Assembly (NCBI RefSeq): GCF_008831285.2
Contig: NC_045145.1
Span: 1,240,001-1,304,000, forward strand
Direction: 5' to 3'
From: Nymphaea colorata
Taxonomy: Eukaryota > Streptophyta > Magnoliopsida > Nymphaeales > Nymphaeaceae
Length of the DNA: 64,000 nucleotides
The position numbers and the translations under genes are program-made. This document shows, piece by piece, positions 33,452 through 44,579 of this stretch. Positions within the stretch are counted from its first letter, which is position 1; the number at the start of each line of letters is the position of its first letter. The notes beneath the pieces are model-generated. The model searched no databases. It was not told where the DNA came from and saw only the letters and a list, made by a program, of their open reading frames with translations.

Positions 33452-33960
33452 GAAATGAAAGATCATCTCATCTTTTCATGCTCCGGTGCACTTGACATAG
33501 CATCTTGTCTATAAAAAGAGGTTGAGTGCTATCTCCTTTGGCCATGAGGAGATGAAGATGAGAAGGAAATGAAGAAAGAAAGACAATGCTATATTCAATA
33601 AAAGAAGAAACATGATTCAATCATGAAATGAAAGATCATCTCATCTTTCCATGCTCCCAGTGCACTTGAGCATAGCCTCTTGTCTCTAAAAAGAGATTGA
33701 GTACTATCTCATTTAGCCATGGGAGGATGAAGATAGAAGAAAATGGAGAAAGAAAGACAATGCTATATTCAATAAAGAGAAAAACATGATTTAATCATGA
33801 AATGAAAGATCATCTCATCTTTCCATGCTCCCGGTGCACTTGAGCATGGCCTCTTGTCTCTAAAAAGAGGTTGAGTGTTATCTCCTTTGGCCTTGGGGAG
33901 ATGAAGATGAGAAGAAAAGAAAATAAAGAGAAATGAGAGGGATGATGATTACATACCTCT
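33452..33960. repeat. Three ~173-bp tandem repeats in LTR 3
   Basis: Units beginning GAAATGAAAGATCATCTCAT start near 33,452, 33,625 and 33,799, each with GTGCACTTGA and AAAAAGAG(A/G)TTGAGT motifs. The array corresponds to the one in LTR 2. Confidence 0.8.
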
Positions 33961-34424
33961 AATGAGAAAGACTTAAGAAAATGAAAAACAATGCTTGAAA
34001 TGATCTTGTACTTACCTTGAAAGAATCTCCAAGATAATGAAGAGGATGTCTCCAGGAGAGTTGTAGCTTGCTCCAAGTTGGAGAGGAAGAGGAGAAATTG
34101 AAAGAGGAAGAGGGAGAGAGAGAGAGAGAGAATAAGTTCAGTGGAATTAGGGTTTATGGACTCTACCAAGGGGGAGTGGGGTATTTGTAGAAGATTTTAG
34201 AGCCAAAACCCAAATTTTGATTTTTTTTAATTTTATAACATTTTCATTAGAATTTCACATAATTTTGAATTATTTTGAAAAAGAAATGGTTTGAAATGAG
34301 TATTGATTGGCCATTAGGCCTGAAAATCACTTTTCAAGTGTAGGGAGGGCAAATGCCACTCAAAATGACAAAAAAAAACACCCCAAACGACTCATTTTTT
34401 TTAAATGAAGCCTGCTTGTCTAAG

Positions 34425-34640
34425 AGTTCGCTCCCGCGACACGTGGTCGGCTGACAAGCTGTCGAGGACACGCACAGGCGCGCGATAGCATTATCGCGTG
34501 CGTAAGCCCGCCTGCGTGCACAAATTTGTCGCGCACAAGCTTGCTCAAGAGCAAGCGCGTGTGGCGCGCTCGCTTGCAAGCGCGTGTGGGCACTCGCTTG
34601 CGAGGGCTGGTTGCTCGCACGCGCGAGCTCTCCCTCCCCT
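34425..34640. other. CpG-rich hairpin block in LTR 3
   Basis: This GC- and CpG-rich island lies in an AT-rich LTR. It holds exact inverted repeats: CGCGATA-GCAT-TATCGCG (34,483-34,500), GCTTGCTC-AA-GAGCAAGC (34,541-34,558) and the palindrome CGCTTGCAAGCG (34,571-34,582). LTR 2 has a smaller equivalent at 16,536-16,580. Translations through it are Ala/Arg-rich artefacts. Confidence 0.75.
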
Positions 34641-35016
34641 TTTTTTTAAAAAAACTCTAATAAAATGAAATAAAAATGTTGTTACATAAAAAACATTTTT
34701 TTATTTAAAATGTAAAAAAAGGTTTTTTTGTTGAAAATGGACGGCCGATTCCATTTCGAGTCCTCTGGACTCGTCTTCAAATCCAATTTTGGTTCAGTCG
34801 CTCACCGACTTGTTCGAGCGTGCGACTTGGGTTTTAAAACATGTTTTGGCATGAGAAATGAGTTTTTAAAACAGAGGGAAGGTCCGTGCACACGCGATGC
34901 TCAAATTTGTCGTTTTGAACTCGATTCGAAATTATGGGTTTGAAATGCTCAATTTGGATCTGAACTTGGATCTATTTTGGATCTTCAAAAATTTTAGAAA
35001 ATTTTGGGGTGATTAA

Positions 35017-35460
35017 GATGCCCCTTTTGTTGCTAAGCCGGTGTTAGCCGTGCTTAGTGACAATGATAAGCACCACAAATTTTTCAAACAAAATATGTGG
35101 AGTGTGATGTTTCAGGCTTATCCCCCCACCTCGATGGGTTGTTTGAGCTTAAATTTCAGGTTTAACCCCTTGCCTGCACGGGTTTGCCGATTTCAAATTC
35201 TGGATTAACCCACCTGAATGGGTTGCCTTGACTTCATCACAAGTTGAACCCTTTAACTGTGTGGGTTGCTTTGGTTGTAGCCAGGTTTAACCCCTTTACC
35301 TGGTGGGTTGCTTCGGCTAGCATTGCAGGTTTAACCCTTGCCTGTATGGGCTGCCATCATATTGCAGGTTTAACCCTTTACCTGCAGGGTTGCTCTCAAG
35401 CCTTGAGCGATAATAATAATAAAAAAATGCCCAGTGTAATTGTCATGTTTTATGACTGGG
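35017..35460 (-). mobile_element. Tat element 3' untranslated region with minisatellite
   Basis: Between the polypurine tract and the end of pol, about seven degenerate units carry AGGTTTAACCC and GGGTTGC motifs, matching the array at 7440-7860. Hypervariable tandem repeats in this position are a known habit of Tat/Ogre-lineage elements. Confidence 0.7.
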
Positions 35461-35466
35461 AAGAAT

Positions 35467-36860
35467 CTAGATTGAATAGTAGATGTGGAAATACAAATAT
35501 TTGACATTGATTGAAAATGAATACAAGAGAACTAGGCATAAAATTTTTGAGGTGAAGGACATATTAGGATCGGCAAGTTCCACCCCATAAGCATCAATTA
35601 GTCGGTATGAATTGTTGGGCAAGGCTTCCTTAATGACATATGGACCTTCCAATTTGGTGCCACTTGGCTCGTGGTCGACCTCTGAGGTACACCGTAGATC
35701 ATAAGACCAAATCATTCACTTTGAACTGTCTCTCGATAACTGACTTGGCAAATTGTCTGGCTACCCTTTGGTGATAAGCATCACATTTTAGCTGCTTTTA
35801 GCCTCTTTTCATCTAGCAAATCGAGTTGCATTAGCCTTTTCTGCTGATATTGAGTTAGAGGGAGCTCTATGAGAGAAGCGAACTTCAAAGCAGGTTTCAA
35901 CACATGTAATGGTAGAACCACTTCTGTTCCATAGACTAGCTTTGTTGGAGTAGCATTTGTTGGAGTTCTCATAGTGGTGCGATATGCCCATAGAGCGTTA
36001 TGCATCTTTTCATGCCAATCTCTGCAGTTTCTATTGTCCGTTCCAAGATGCGGATCAAGATCTTGTTGGTAGCCTCTGCTTCTCCATTGCCTTGGGGTAA
36101 TAAAGAGCTGAAAAATGGTGCGTGATGCGGTACTTATTGCACAGTTGCCTCATCTTTTCATTCTTGAAATGAGTCCCGTTGTCAGATACTATATCATGTG
36201 GGACTCCGAATCTGCAAAGAAGATTTTTGTGAATGAAGGACACTACATGACGTCCTTCCACTGTTCTGATTATGACGACTTCCACCCACTTAATAAAATA
36301 ATCCATTGCAACAAGAAAATACTTATGGACATTGGAAGCTGTAGGGGATATTGGTCCAACTACATCAAATGCCACATTGAAAATGGCCAAAAAGATGTCA
36401 AAGAATGCAAGTGAGAGGCTGGAACATGGATCACTGGAGCATGCAGTTGGTATTCTTTGCATCTTTTGACAAATTGGTGACAATCCTTTTGCATAGTAGG
36501 CCAATAATATCATGTCTGAACTATCTTTTTGGTGAGGGTTTGATAACCAACATGGCCCCCACAATCTCCTTGATGTGATTCTTTGATGACTTATTTTGCC
36601 TCATCTTCATCAAGGCACTGAGAATAATCAGTGCTAAATCCACTTCTGTAAAATACCCCTACAAGAATAAAGTACCTCGCTGACATACATTGGATTGCTT
36701 TCTGTTCATTTTTGGGCATTTCAGTAGGGAATTCTCCGCTTTCAATGTACCTTTTGATGTCATGGTACCAAGGTGTATTCCCTCCCTGGATACGATGAAC
36801 ATGTGTCATTGTTTCAAAAGCAGGGTGTTCTAATCTTCCAATCTCAAAAGAACGAATTGC
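35467..36860 (-). pseudogene. Tat-lineage integrase (degenerate)
   Basis: Read on the minus strand, the N-terminal zinc-binding segment appears as ESHQGDCGGHVGYQTLTKKI and YYWPTMQKDCHQFVKRC (about 36,470-36,600). The catalytic core gives VAMDYFIKWVEV and IVSDNGTHFKN, with the first two acidic residues kept. The third, in the AEATNK motif, is only reached after a one-base frame change near 36,090. Further C-terminal motifs are MHNALWAYRTTMRTPT, YGTEVVLPLHV and LEGPYVIKEALPNNSYRLID. Integrase would insert the cDNA into host DNA. Stops and frameshifts show that it is dead. Confidence 0.85.
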
Positions 36861-36869
36861 TTCATTGGT

Positions 36870-37256
36870 TTAAAATGTGATGGTGGATCCTAAGCTTGCA
36901 CGGCTATCTGCAATAGGGTTACCTTCTCTTTTTATGTGAGTCAGTTGCACTTCTTCAAGCTGACGGATTAAGGAGGTAGCGATTTCTTGATATGGCACTA
37001 ACTTTTCATCTTGGACTTGGCATTCTCCATTCACTTAGTTTATAATAAGCTGAGAGTCGCCGAAGGCATGCACCCTTTTCACTTGAAAACTCAATAACGA
37101 ATGAAATCCTTGAATGAGGGCTTCATATTCCGCCATGTTATGGGTACATGAAAAGTCAAGTTTCAAAAGAATATAGGATCATTTCCTCTTCTGGAGTGAT
37201 GAGTAAAATGCCTATACCAGCTCCCATCACGTTCCTGGATCCATCAAAGTACATCT
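36870..37256 (-). pseudogene. Tat-lineage second (archaeal-type) RNase H
   Basis: Between the gypsy RNase H and integrase, the minus strand reads MYFDGSRNVMGAGIGILLIT, then CTHNMAEYEALIQGF, HAFGDSQLI and IKREGNPIADS. The acidic residues of YFDGS, AEYEAL and GDSQLI are those of an RNase H fold. A second RNase H placed here is diagnostic of the Tat lineage of Ty3/gypsy. A stop follows GDSQLIIN and another follows the IADS segment. Confidence 0.8.
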
Positions 37257-37780
37257 TTCATATCGGAACTGTTTCCAATCTTAGTACATGTTCATCTAGA
37301 AACTCATCGTTAGTTCTGATTTCTTCATACTGGGGAAAGTCTGCTAATTGATCCATAATTACTTGTCCTTTGATTGACTTTTGTGACACATATTCAAGAT
37401 CATATTGCATCAATAAAACTTGCAATGCATCCACTAAGGAATGACTGTTCCAAGATGTACTTAAGAGATTTAGCTTGGAGAGTATCTTGACCTCACAAGC
37501 TAATAAATAATGTCTCAATTTCTGACACATCCAAACCAATTCTAGACAAGTTTTTTCGATTGGAGAGTACTTCTTTTGTACTGGACAAAAGTTTTGATAA
37601 TATAATAGATTGCATGCTCGTTGTGACTTCCTTCCTCATATTGTGCCAAAAACTCGCCACATGCTGACTCATTCATTGTGATGTAAAGCAGCAATGGTCT
37701 ACCCAACACTAGGGGTTTTAGAATTGGCGATTTAGAAGGTATTTCTTGATCCTTTCGAATGACTGTTGGCATTCAAAACC
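37257..37780 (-). pseudogene. Ty3/gypsy RNase H
   Basis: Motifs on the minus strand are LGRPLLLYITMNESACGEFL, HNEHAIYYIIKTF, RHYLLA and DLEYVSQKSIKGQVIMDQLA, ending in DFPQYEE. These match the RNase H and tether that follow RT in gypsy pol. The connection to RT and internal continuity are broken by stops near 37,540 and 37,775. Confidence 0.85.
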
Positions 37781-38640
37781 CATTCGAACTTGGCACCATG
37801 TATTCGGCAGCTGGTTGAATGGATCGCATCTCATGGCCAGATTGGAAATGAATCGTCTCATGGACAGGATTCACCCTTGCAAACTTCGCAACTCCTTGAT
37901 ATTGATAGGTGGTAGCATATCGATGATTTCTTTAGCTTTGGTAAGATCTATCTCGATCCCCTTCTTGCTGAACATGAAACCCAAGAGCTTGCCTGACTCA
38001 ACCCCAAACACACATTTTTGACGATTCAAACGAAGCTTATACTATAAAAGCCTCTTGAATTCTTGGGCAAGAGTTTCAATGTCATCTTTCGTCTTGGATT
38101 TGATCAATATGTCATTGATATACGCATCCATGATTTTATGCATCTAGTCATGGAAGATGGCAGCCATGGCTCTTTGATAAGTTGCCCAGCATTCTTCAAC
38201 CCAAACGACATCACCTGTAACAGAAAGTGCCCCAGGATGTAATAAAAGCGGTTTTAGGTTGATCCTTGACTGCTAATTTGATTTGATTATATCCAAATAT
38301 CCATCCATGAAGGAGAACATGGCATGACCTGCAGTACTGTCTACCAACAAATCAATGTTTGGAAGTGGATAATCATCCTTCGGCGTGACTTTGTTCAAGT
38401 CTCAAAAGTCGATACATAATCTGACTTTGCCATTTTTCTTGGGGACCACCACGATGTTTGCCAACTATTCGGGTAATCGATGGCACGAATGAATTTTGCC
38501 TTTAGCATGTCTTCTAATCCTTCTTTTACATAGCCTTCTAGTCGAGGATCAAGCTTCCACAACTTTTGCTTAATCGGCTTGCAATTAGGATTTAAGGGCA
38601 AATGATGTTTGACCAATTGGGGGTCTAAGTCTGGCATATC
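37781..38640 (-). pseudogene. Ty3/gypsy reverse transcriptase (inactive)
   Basis: The N-terminal part reads MPDLDPQLVKHHLPLNP, GYVKEGLEDMLKAKFIRAI and YPNSWQTSWW, followed after a frame change by LNKVTPKDDYPLPNIDLLVD. Near 38,120 the active-site strand reads AYINDILIKS; the first aspartate of the usual Y-x-D-D is asparagine. Downstream, KLLGFMFSKKGIEIDLTKAK fits the thumb/connection. Several stops interrupt the frame. The enzyme would copy the element RNA into DNA; with the substitution and breaks it cannot. Confidence 0.85.
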
Positions 38641-39442
38641 TTCATAAGTCCAAGCAAAAGCTTCTTGTTACTTCTAAGAAAGTCTACCAATCTTTTCTTC
38701 TCAACCACTATCAAACTGGTTTCAATTTGAAGAATTTTAGGATCTTCACTAGTTCCAATATTAATCTCTTCAATTGGATCATTAACCAAGGACAAGAGAT
38801 GTTCTTGTTTCTGAATCTGGGTAAATTCTGGTAATTTTGACCAGGTATTGCCATAGATTTCATTTCACTGACTGCTTGTTCGATAAATGCTTTTTGGGAG
38901 ATTTCCAAGGAAAAAGAATAAACTGGACATATTGAGTTCTGACATCCTGTAAAGAGGATAATAGAAAGAATTGGATGAAATTAAATTCACAACAAAAGGT
39001 TGCTTGCATTACATATATTAAAAAAAGTTCTTAGTTCATAGAAGGGGTGGACCAAAAAAAGGAAGTTTAAGATTACAAAATTCAATGGAGGATTTGAAAC
39101 AAAAGTGAATACTATCAGCCCGCAAGATCTTCAAATTTCTTCATGATATCTTAGTCCTCTGGTGTTCATCTAAAAGGGATACTAATCGGCTGTAAGATGC
39201 CATCTTTGTTCTTTCCGAGGCCAGTGAATGGACGATGACCACCTTTTAGAAGCAACTGAAAGCCCCTAGGGTTTTTCATGAAATGAACATATAAGGGTGT
39301 CTTTGGTAACTTGCATGATTGCTTGAAATAGTATGGGCACTCCCTGATGACTCACCTATCTCCATTTTCTGCATTCATTCTTCCAAAGGTCTGTCCTTTG
39401 CTGTTCTTATGCTAGGACATCCGCCGAATCATGGGCCAGAAT
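38641..39442 (-). mobile_element. Spacer between protease and RT of the Tat element
   Basis: Short minus-strand pieces (for example 38,711-38,908) fit the poorly conserved linker before RT. No defined domain is visible and stops are frequent. Confidence 0.5.
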
Positions 39443-39910
39443 TCATTTGAGGCACTGATGAAGAGTTGATGAGATTCTTCGTACTTGGTGGATCCAAGGT
39501 TGTCCCAAAAGTAAGTTGTATGATGGTGGCACATCCACCACATGGAATACAATGCAATGGTTGGTATTTTCAATGATCACATTCATGTCGATGGCACCAT
39601 TACTGTTCATGCCTCGACCATTATATCTGTAGATCTTGATATCATCAGAGCGATATTTGTCTTCAAGAAACCACAATGCTTTGGCCGTGAGATTGGGACA
39701 ATTATTTAAGCCACTTCTCCCATCGATCAATACATGTGGCACAGTCATCCCATTGACCTGGACGATGATGTAAAGAACATCTACATGGTAATATCCCCAT
39801 TTCGAGAGGTCTTTTTTTGAAAAGGTAATTGATTGTTCTTTGTAGGGTCGAATCCAATCTCCTTCAACCATACGCTCTTGTAAGGGGAGAACCTCACCCA
39901 AGTAGGACAA
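39443..39910 (-). pseudogene. Retroviral-type aspartic protease of the Tat element
   Basis: One open frame of 155 codons carries HVDVLYIIVQVNGMTVPHVL followed by IDGRSGLNNCP, the D-x-G-S active-site region with arginine and glycine substitutions. It then reads HCIVFHVVDVPPSYNLLLGQ and PWIHQVRRISSTLHQCLK, the classic flap-side and C-terminal motifs of this lineage. It would process the Gag-Pol polyprotein. The frame is unbroken locally but not joined to gag or RT. Confidence 0.85.
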
Positions 39911-40060
39911 ATCTTCATCCGAAGAGTCATCTGATGATTCATCATCACCCTTCGTAGGATAAAAGTCTTTGGGATTATGAGAAGTTTTTTGGGTGGACTT
40001 TCCGTCTTGCTGCTCATCATAACAATAAAGTCTAGAGGTTTTTTAGCATCCCTGATGTCA

Positions 40061-41832
40061 TCATGACTTTATGTGAACTGCTTCGATCACAAGATCGGAT
40101 GTGCTCTTGCGGATGATATGGAGTGGAGTGCAAGTGGTTATCATGGCCACCGCCACCTTTCGATGGTTAGGAAATGGATTCCTCAACACCTCAGGGATGC
40201 TATCATCACCAATCTTGAGATCCTTGTTGATGAAGTCTTGGATAATGTTTTTGAGGATAAAATAATCCTCAGTGTCATGACCAGGGGCTTGATGAAACTT
40301 ACATAGTTTTTCTTTATTTCCTCCCATCATTTTCGGAGGCTCAGATACTTTTGGCAAGACGATAGTTCCTTTGGCGTAGAGGTATTCCAGGATCTTCTCA
40401 CAGGACTGATTGAGAGGAGTGAATTTTCGGTCATAGCCCCAACCTGGGAGCTTGTTTTTCCTTTCATCGTCGCCTTTAGGAAACTGTGTGTTCTTCTTGA
40501 GACCGACTCTTTGTCCTGCTCATAATTATTGTCATGGTCCTTTCTAATGCCAGCATTGGCTATAAAGTGTGCAGGCAATTTGCCTTTCCTTCTTTCTTTC
40601 CATCTTCTTTGTACTTAGGGGCAATAATTCCATCAAAATCTCCCTCCTCAATTCCTTCTTCTATCGAGTTTACTTGTTCAATTAACTCAACAAAAGTCTT
40701 GATCGGGGCGCTGTGGATGAGACTTTTCAATGGTTGGCAACATTTTTCCTGATGAGTGACAAGGCTTGTGTCTCAGAAATGAGCTCCTTCATCTTGTTGC
40801 ATTGAATTCTCCATTTTTGAATGAATTCTCGAGCCTTTTCTCCCTATTTCTGACGAAGACTGCAAATAGTACTAAGGGTTGGAGCCATGGGATCATTTTG
40901 TTCAAATCTTTCGAAAACATGTTTATCAATTTGTCAAATTTCTTCAGCTCGATTGGATTGACATTTTCTTTGTACCATTGTGCGGCAATGCCTTCAAGAC
41001 TTCTTGGAAAATATCAGAACAAAGCTCTGTTATTTGGCCGAATTTTGTAGCAATCATTGAAAAAGGTTGAAAGATGAACGTGTGGGCAAGTGGTTATCAT
41101 ATCTGACGAATTCTGTGGGCAAGCCTTTCATGTCTTCATCCCCTTAAATGCCAAGGAAGTAGTCCTCACATAAGTATTAACATTTTCCCTTTCCCCTAAG
41201 CTCAAGATTGTTCATTGTTTTCTCCATTTCATAGAATCTGGGCTTAGTCGGATTTTCATTATCACTTTATTCGACCAATTCTGGCTTGGTCTTTTTCTTC
41301 TTGCCCTTGATCTCCTTTACTTTTTCTGCAGAACTTTCACTATTGAGCTACTGTTGGGGATGTATTTCTTGGTTTTTTTGCCTTTCATGATAGGCTTTCT
41401 CTTTCTTTTGAGTTTCTCTTCCAAACTTCCAGTGGTGACAGGGCTAGGTGAGCTGCTTTCCACCATAATTCCTTTTCTCTTCTTGTTTCTCTTTGTTGTC
41501 TTTTTCTTATAGAGAGGAAGAAAATCGGGTTTTTCCTCCTTACAAGTTGTTGAATCTGAGCCCATATGACCTTCATCTCGATCTATAGGAGAAGATTTGT
41601 TGTTTTTCTTCTTTCTTTTCTACTTAGCAGCTTTTCATTTTCTGGTCCTGGAGTAACCATCAAGGCCTTTTGCTCTTCTTGTTCCTTCATGAATCCTTCC
41701 ATGAACAAACGGAACATATGGTAACCTTCTGGCTCGATTGCTGGGAGGCTAAGTGTTTTTGGCTGGAGTTCAGAAGATGACGCCTCATTCTGAGGAGCCT
41801 GCTTAGCTTGCGATCTGGTTTCAACCATCTTG
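40061..41832 (-). pseudogene. Tat-lineage gag
   Basis: The start MVETRSQAKQAPQNE (near 41,830) is typical of plant gypsy gag. A lysine-rich linker (41,317-41,565) follows. The capsid-like part (about 40,600-41,100) contains EKAREFIQKWRIQCNKMKEL. A zinc-knuckle-like segment reads KLCKFHQAPGHDTEDYFILK, where the last cysteine of the usual C-x-F-H..GHDTEDC pattern is tyrosine. Gag would form the particle and bind RNA. Stops and frameshifts divide it into at least five frames. Confidence 0.8.
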
Positions 41833-42009
41833 TTGACTTTCAAGTATTCACCTTGTGAGACAAGAAAATGAAAAGTCATTGGAAGGAAATGATGACAAAA
41901 TGAAGGTTCATATAGTTTTTAAAAATTACATCCAAAGAAAATACTAATAAAGATGACAATGACTGAAGATGACATAAGGAGTACAAGATTGACAATGTAA
42001 ACTTTTAAT

Positions 42010-43110
42010 TAAGGATGGATGGTGGTCGGTTGGCATCCCACAACTCGTCGTATTCCTTCTTTACCACTGGGCCTACAAACCAAGTGTATGATATATGTGC
42101 CTTCCATTCTTATCAGGCTACTGCAAACAATGCTGCCCATTGAGGAGAACTGAGGTTGAATTCGGGAATTGCTTAAATTGGTGTATGCACGAAAACCATC
42201 TTCTGCCTTTGAGAGAACTGTCTCATGCATCTATCAGCACAATAATCAGTTATGAGATAGGGGCCCACGAGTGTAGTATGCCCATGAGGATGGTGAGTCA
42301 ATGAGGTGGACTCTCACGATGATCATAATAGTCCCAAATGATTTCATCTCCATCTAAGCGCTCGATCAGACGACAGTATGATTCTAAGACTGTCAATGCT
42401 CCATCAGTGTTCTTGAATAGACTGACTTGGGATCTCGCGTGCTTGAGAGACAAAAATTGCAAAGCATATGTGCATCCTGCAACGAAGTCAATATCTCCAA
42501 TGGCGAAATGGGTGAATCATCAGTAAAGGAATGCTAAGGTTGTCATTGCTGCTGACAAGTGTTGGGTCCCATTATGCCCCCATACCTAGAAAAGTTGAGC
42601 AATACTAACATCTAGGAGGTTACTTCCATTGGTGAAAAGGGTCACTCCTACTGTGCAAAGCATCATGCAATGTTTAATTCTTCTTATGGCTTTCCGAGGC
42701 AAAGTGGAAGGTTCAACACAGGCTCCAAATTCTTCATACAAATTTTTCAAGTTGATGCTTTGATTTTCATGGTTTTCTACTAGACGCCAAGTTTTTCGTC
42801 CAGTAAAATGGGCTATAAGGTCATTTGTATTGACCTTGGTTGGGTTCATATGGAATTGTTTTTCCAATGGATCATTTGGGTCACAAGTTGGGGTAGGGAG
42901 GTCTAGCATTTTGACAATTCATCTAGTAGTATTGTCATTTCTCCCCATGGAAACCAAAAAGAGGAGGTCCTTGGGTTCCAACGCTCGGCGATTGCATGTA
43001 CCATATTTCTATCAACTGACTGCATTCCTCCAGCTGCCACTGTCTCTAGCCCAAATTCTTCAAAGTAAGAAGGAAACATTCGAGAGAAGGTGGGATGCTA
43101 AGACCGATAC
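42010..43110 (-). pseudogene. Plant-mobile-domain ORF upstream of gag (ORF1)
   Basis: The minus strand reads VHAIAERWNPRTSSFWFPWG, EMTILLDELS, then in the next frame IAHFTGRKTWRLV, RIKHCMMLCTVGVTLFTNGS and NLLDVSIAQLF. A further frame gives WGHNGTQHLSAAMTTLAFLY. The E-R-W-x-P-x-T-x-x-F-x-x-P-x-G-E-M-T pattern is the signature of the plant mobile domain (PF10536). Tat/Ogre-type elements often have an extra ORF before gag, and this one sits in that place and on the same strand. It has at least two frameshifts and several stops. The molecular role of the domain in retroelements is unknown to me. Confidence 0.75.
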
Positions 43111-43271
43111 CATTCGGGAGCCAAAGGTTTAGACTCACAGAGATGTAAGTAGACCGTTTGGGTCTTCCCCAAAGAGGATGTGATCATAAGGGAAGGTGAC
43201 ACCACATTGGAAAGAATACATCTTGAAGGATGACTCTAAAAGATAAAGATTGAATTAGTGAAAAGATCTTA

Positions 43272-43585
43272 CCAAGTGAATGACGAGGCAATTTCAATTC
43301 TTTTGCTTACCTTACATGGAAAGGTGCGATATCTAGGTAAGGGCAGAAAGAGAGAGAGAACATATAATTAAGTTTCAAATTGTCAATGATTTTGCAAAAA
43401 ATGTCAAAAACAATAAAGGAATACAGAAAACGTATAAGCGAAATGGAGGAAGGGGGTGGCGAGACTCAAAACTCAAAATAGGAGTTCGATTTGTGTGCGC
43501 TGGCCAGTGCACACAACAATTATATGCCAAAAGAAAAAGAAAAAGGGGGCATCTTTGAAATTACAGAAAAAGAACTGTCTTTTTG
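43272..43585 (+). repeat. Repeat X, copy upstream of the Tat element
   Basis: Shares AAGATCTTACCAAGTGAATG, TTCTTTTGCTTACCTTACAT, GGCCAGTGCACAC and GCCAAAAGAAAAAGAAAAA with 61,270-61,575 and, in part and reversed, with 27,537-27,815. Confidence 0.65.
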
Positions 43586-43589
43586 AGCC

Positions 43590-43984
43590 TTTTGACTATT
43601 TTCAATTTTTTTTATCTGTAAAACAAATTTCTTTTTTCTATTTAAACAGGAACATATTCATCATTAATCATACTGACACATAAAATTTTGGTGCACTAAA
43701 ATACCATGTTTGGTGCAATGTGTTATTACTTACAAGTATGAACTTCCATTCCACCTCTGCAGTCAGTAGCTAGTTCATTTCCCAAATGCCGGGCTTCTTA
43801 AAAAAAAAAGCCAATGTAGCCTTTTGTAGGTTCTATGTCAAAGTTTCTCCGGTATCTCAGACCGACCCAAATTTCCTTATTAAAATACAAAAATAACGCC
43901 CACTCAGGAACCACTGTCTTATAAAACACTATCCTAATAGAGCTTGCTTGTGACTTACCCCAGCACATACTACAATGCCTTAAT
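43590..43984. other. Unassigned intergenic region
   Basis: I see nothing recognisable. This is where the 5' LTR of the Tat element would be expected, but no match to LTRs 1-3 is visible. Confidence 0.45.
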
Positions 43985-44470
43985 GCTGCCAGTAGGGCGG
44001 TGCATCAGGTCGGGTGGGATTGGCCTGATGCTCAACAAAATCTAGCTCTATGCATTCATGAAGATCTTCCTATCAGTTTGAGTCTGGTCCATTTAGTTAT
44101 TGGGCAAAGTCAGACCAGAGTCAGACCATCATGCTTCCGTCCGTCATGTAGCCGGTTTGATGTCAACTTCTAATTAAAACTAAAAAGTTTCCTTTATAAT
44201 ATCTTCAAAACCTTCGGCGACACATCACTAGTTTTTAAGAGCGGTTTGGGGATACACTGAAGAATTTTTAAAAAGAATCAACGTAATAAGGAAGCCAAAT
44301 GTCGGCATTATGGTGAAAAAGGTTTTAGAGAGAGAAAAAAACCAAAGTGGAGAGGTGGGGTTCAAATGTGTATATTGACAGAACAACAGGCTTCCAATAC
44401 CCGACTCAGAGTCGGGCCAGCCTAGCCTAGGCTAGCTCAGCCCAGCAAGTATTTTTTATCGGGTTGGGGA
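43985..44470. mobile_element. GC-motif hAT-like remnant
   Basis: It begins TAGGGCGGTGCATCAGGTCG and near its right side contains the hairpin CCCGACTCAGAGTCGGG and repeated AGCC/GGCT motifs, similar in style to the elements at 3389 and 8330. Ends and target duplication are not certain. Confidence 0.35.
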
Positions 44471-44579
44471 ATCTTCCACCCCAGCACATATCATCGCCAG
44501 ACTTGTAGTCTCATTTTTTCTTTCTCTTCCCTTCATCATCTCCCATGGCCACGTAACAAAGCTCTTGAAATTTCTTATT

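Larger units (their letters stand above)
31916..35016 (-). mobile_element. Tat-type LTR 3 (about 3.1 kb)
   Basis: The left end TGTTTGATCCC abuts RLK copy E, and the right end GGGGTGATTA is followed by a minus-strand polypurine tract (AAAAGGGGCATC). It is therefore the 3' LTR of the minus-strand element whose genes follow. It matches LTRs 1 and 2 over most of its length. It is longer because of three 173-bp tandem units (33,452-33,960) and a CpG-rich, hairpin-rich block (34,425-34,640). The candidate 5-bp target sequence on the left is ATGAC (31,911-31,915). I could not find the partner LTR. Confidence 0.75.

Noticed and set aside
34334-34620. Ala/Arg/Cys-rich minus-strand frames
   Set aside because: They lie in the CpG-rich hairpin block of LTR 3; two overlapping frames are open and neither resembles a protein.
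36115-36414. 99-codon plus-strand frame
   Set aside because: It is antisense to the conserved integrase core, which has clear motifs on the minus strand.
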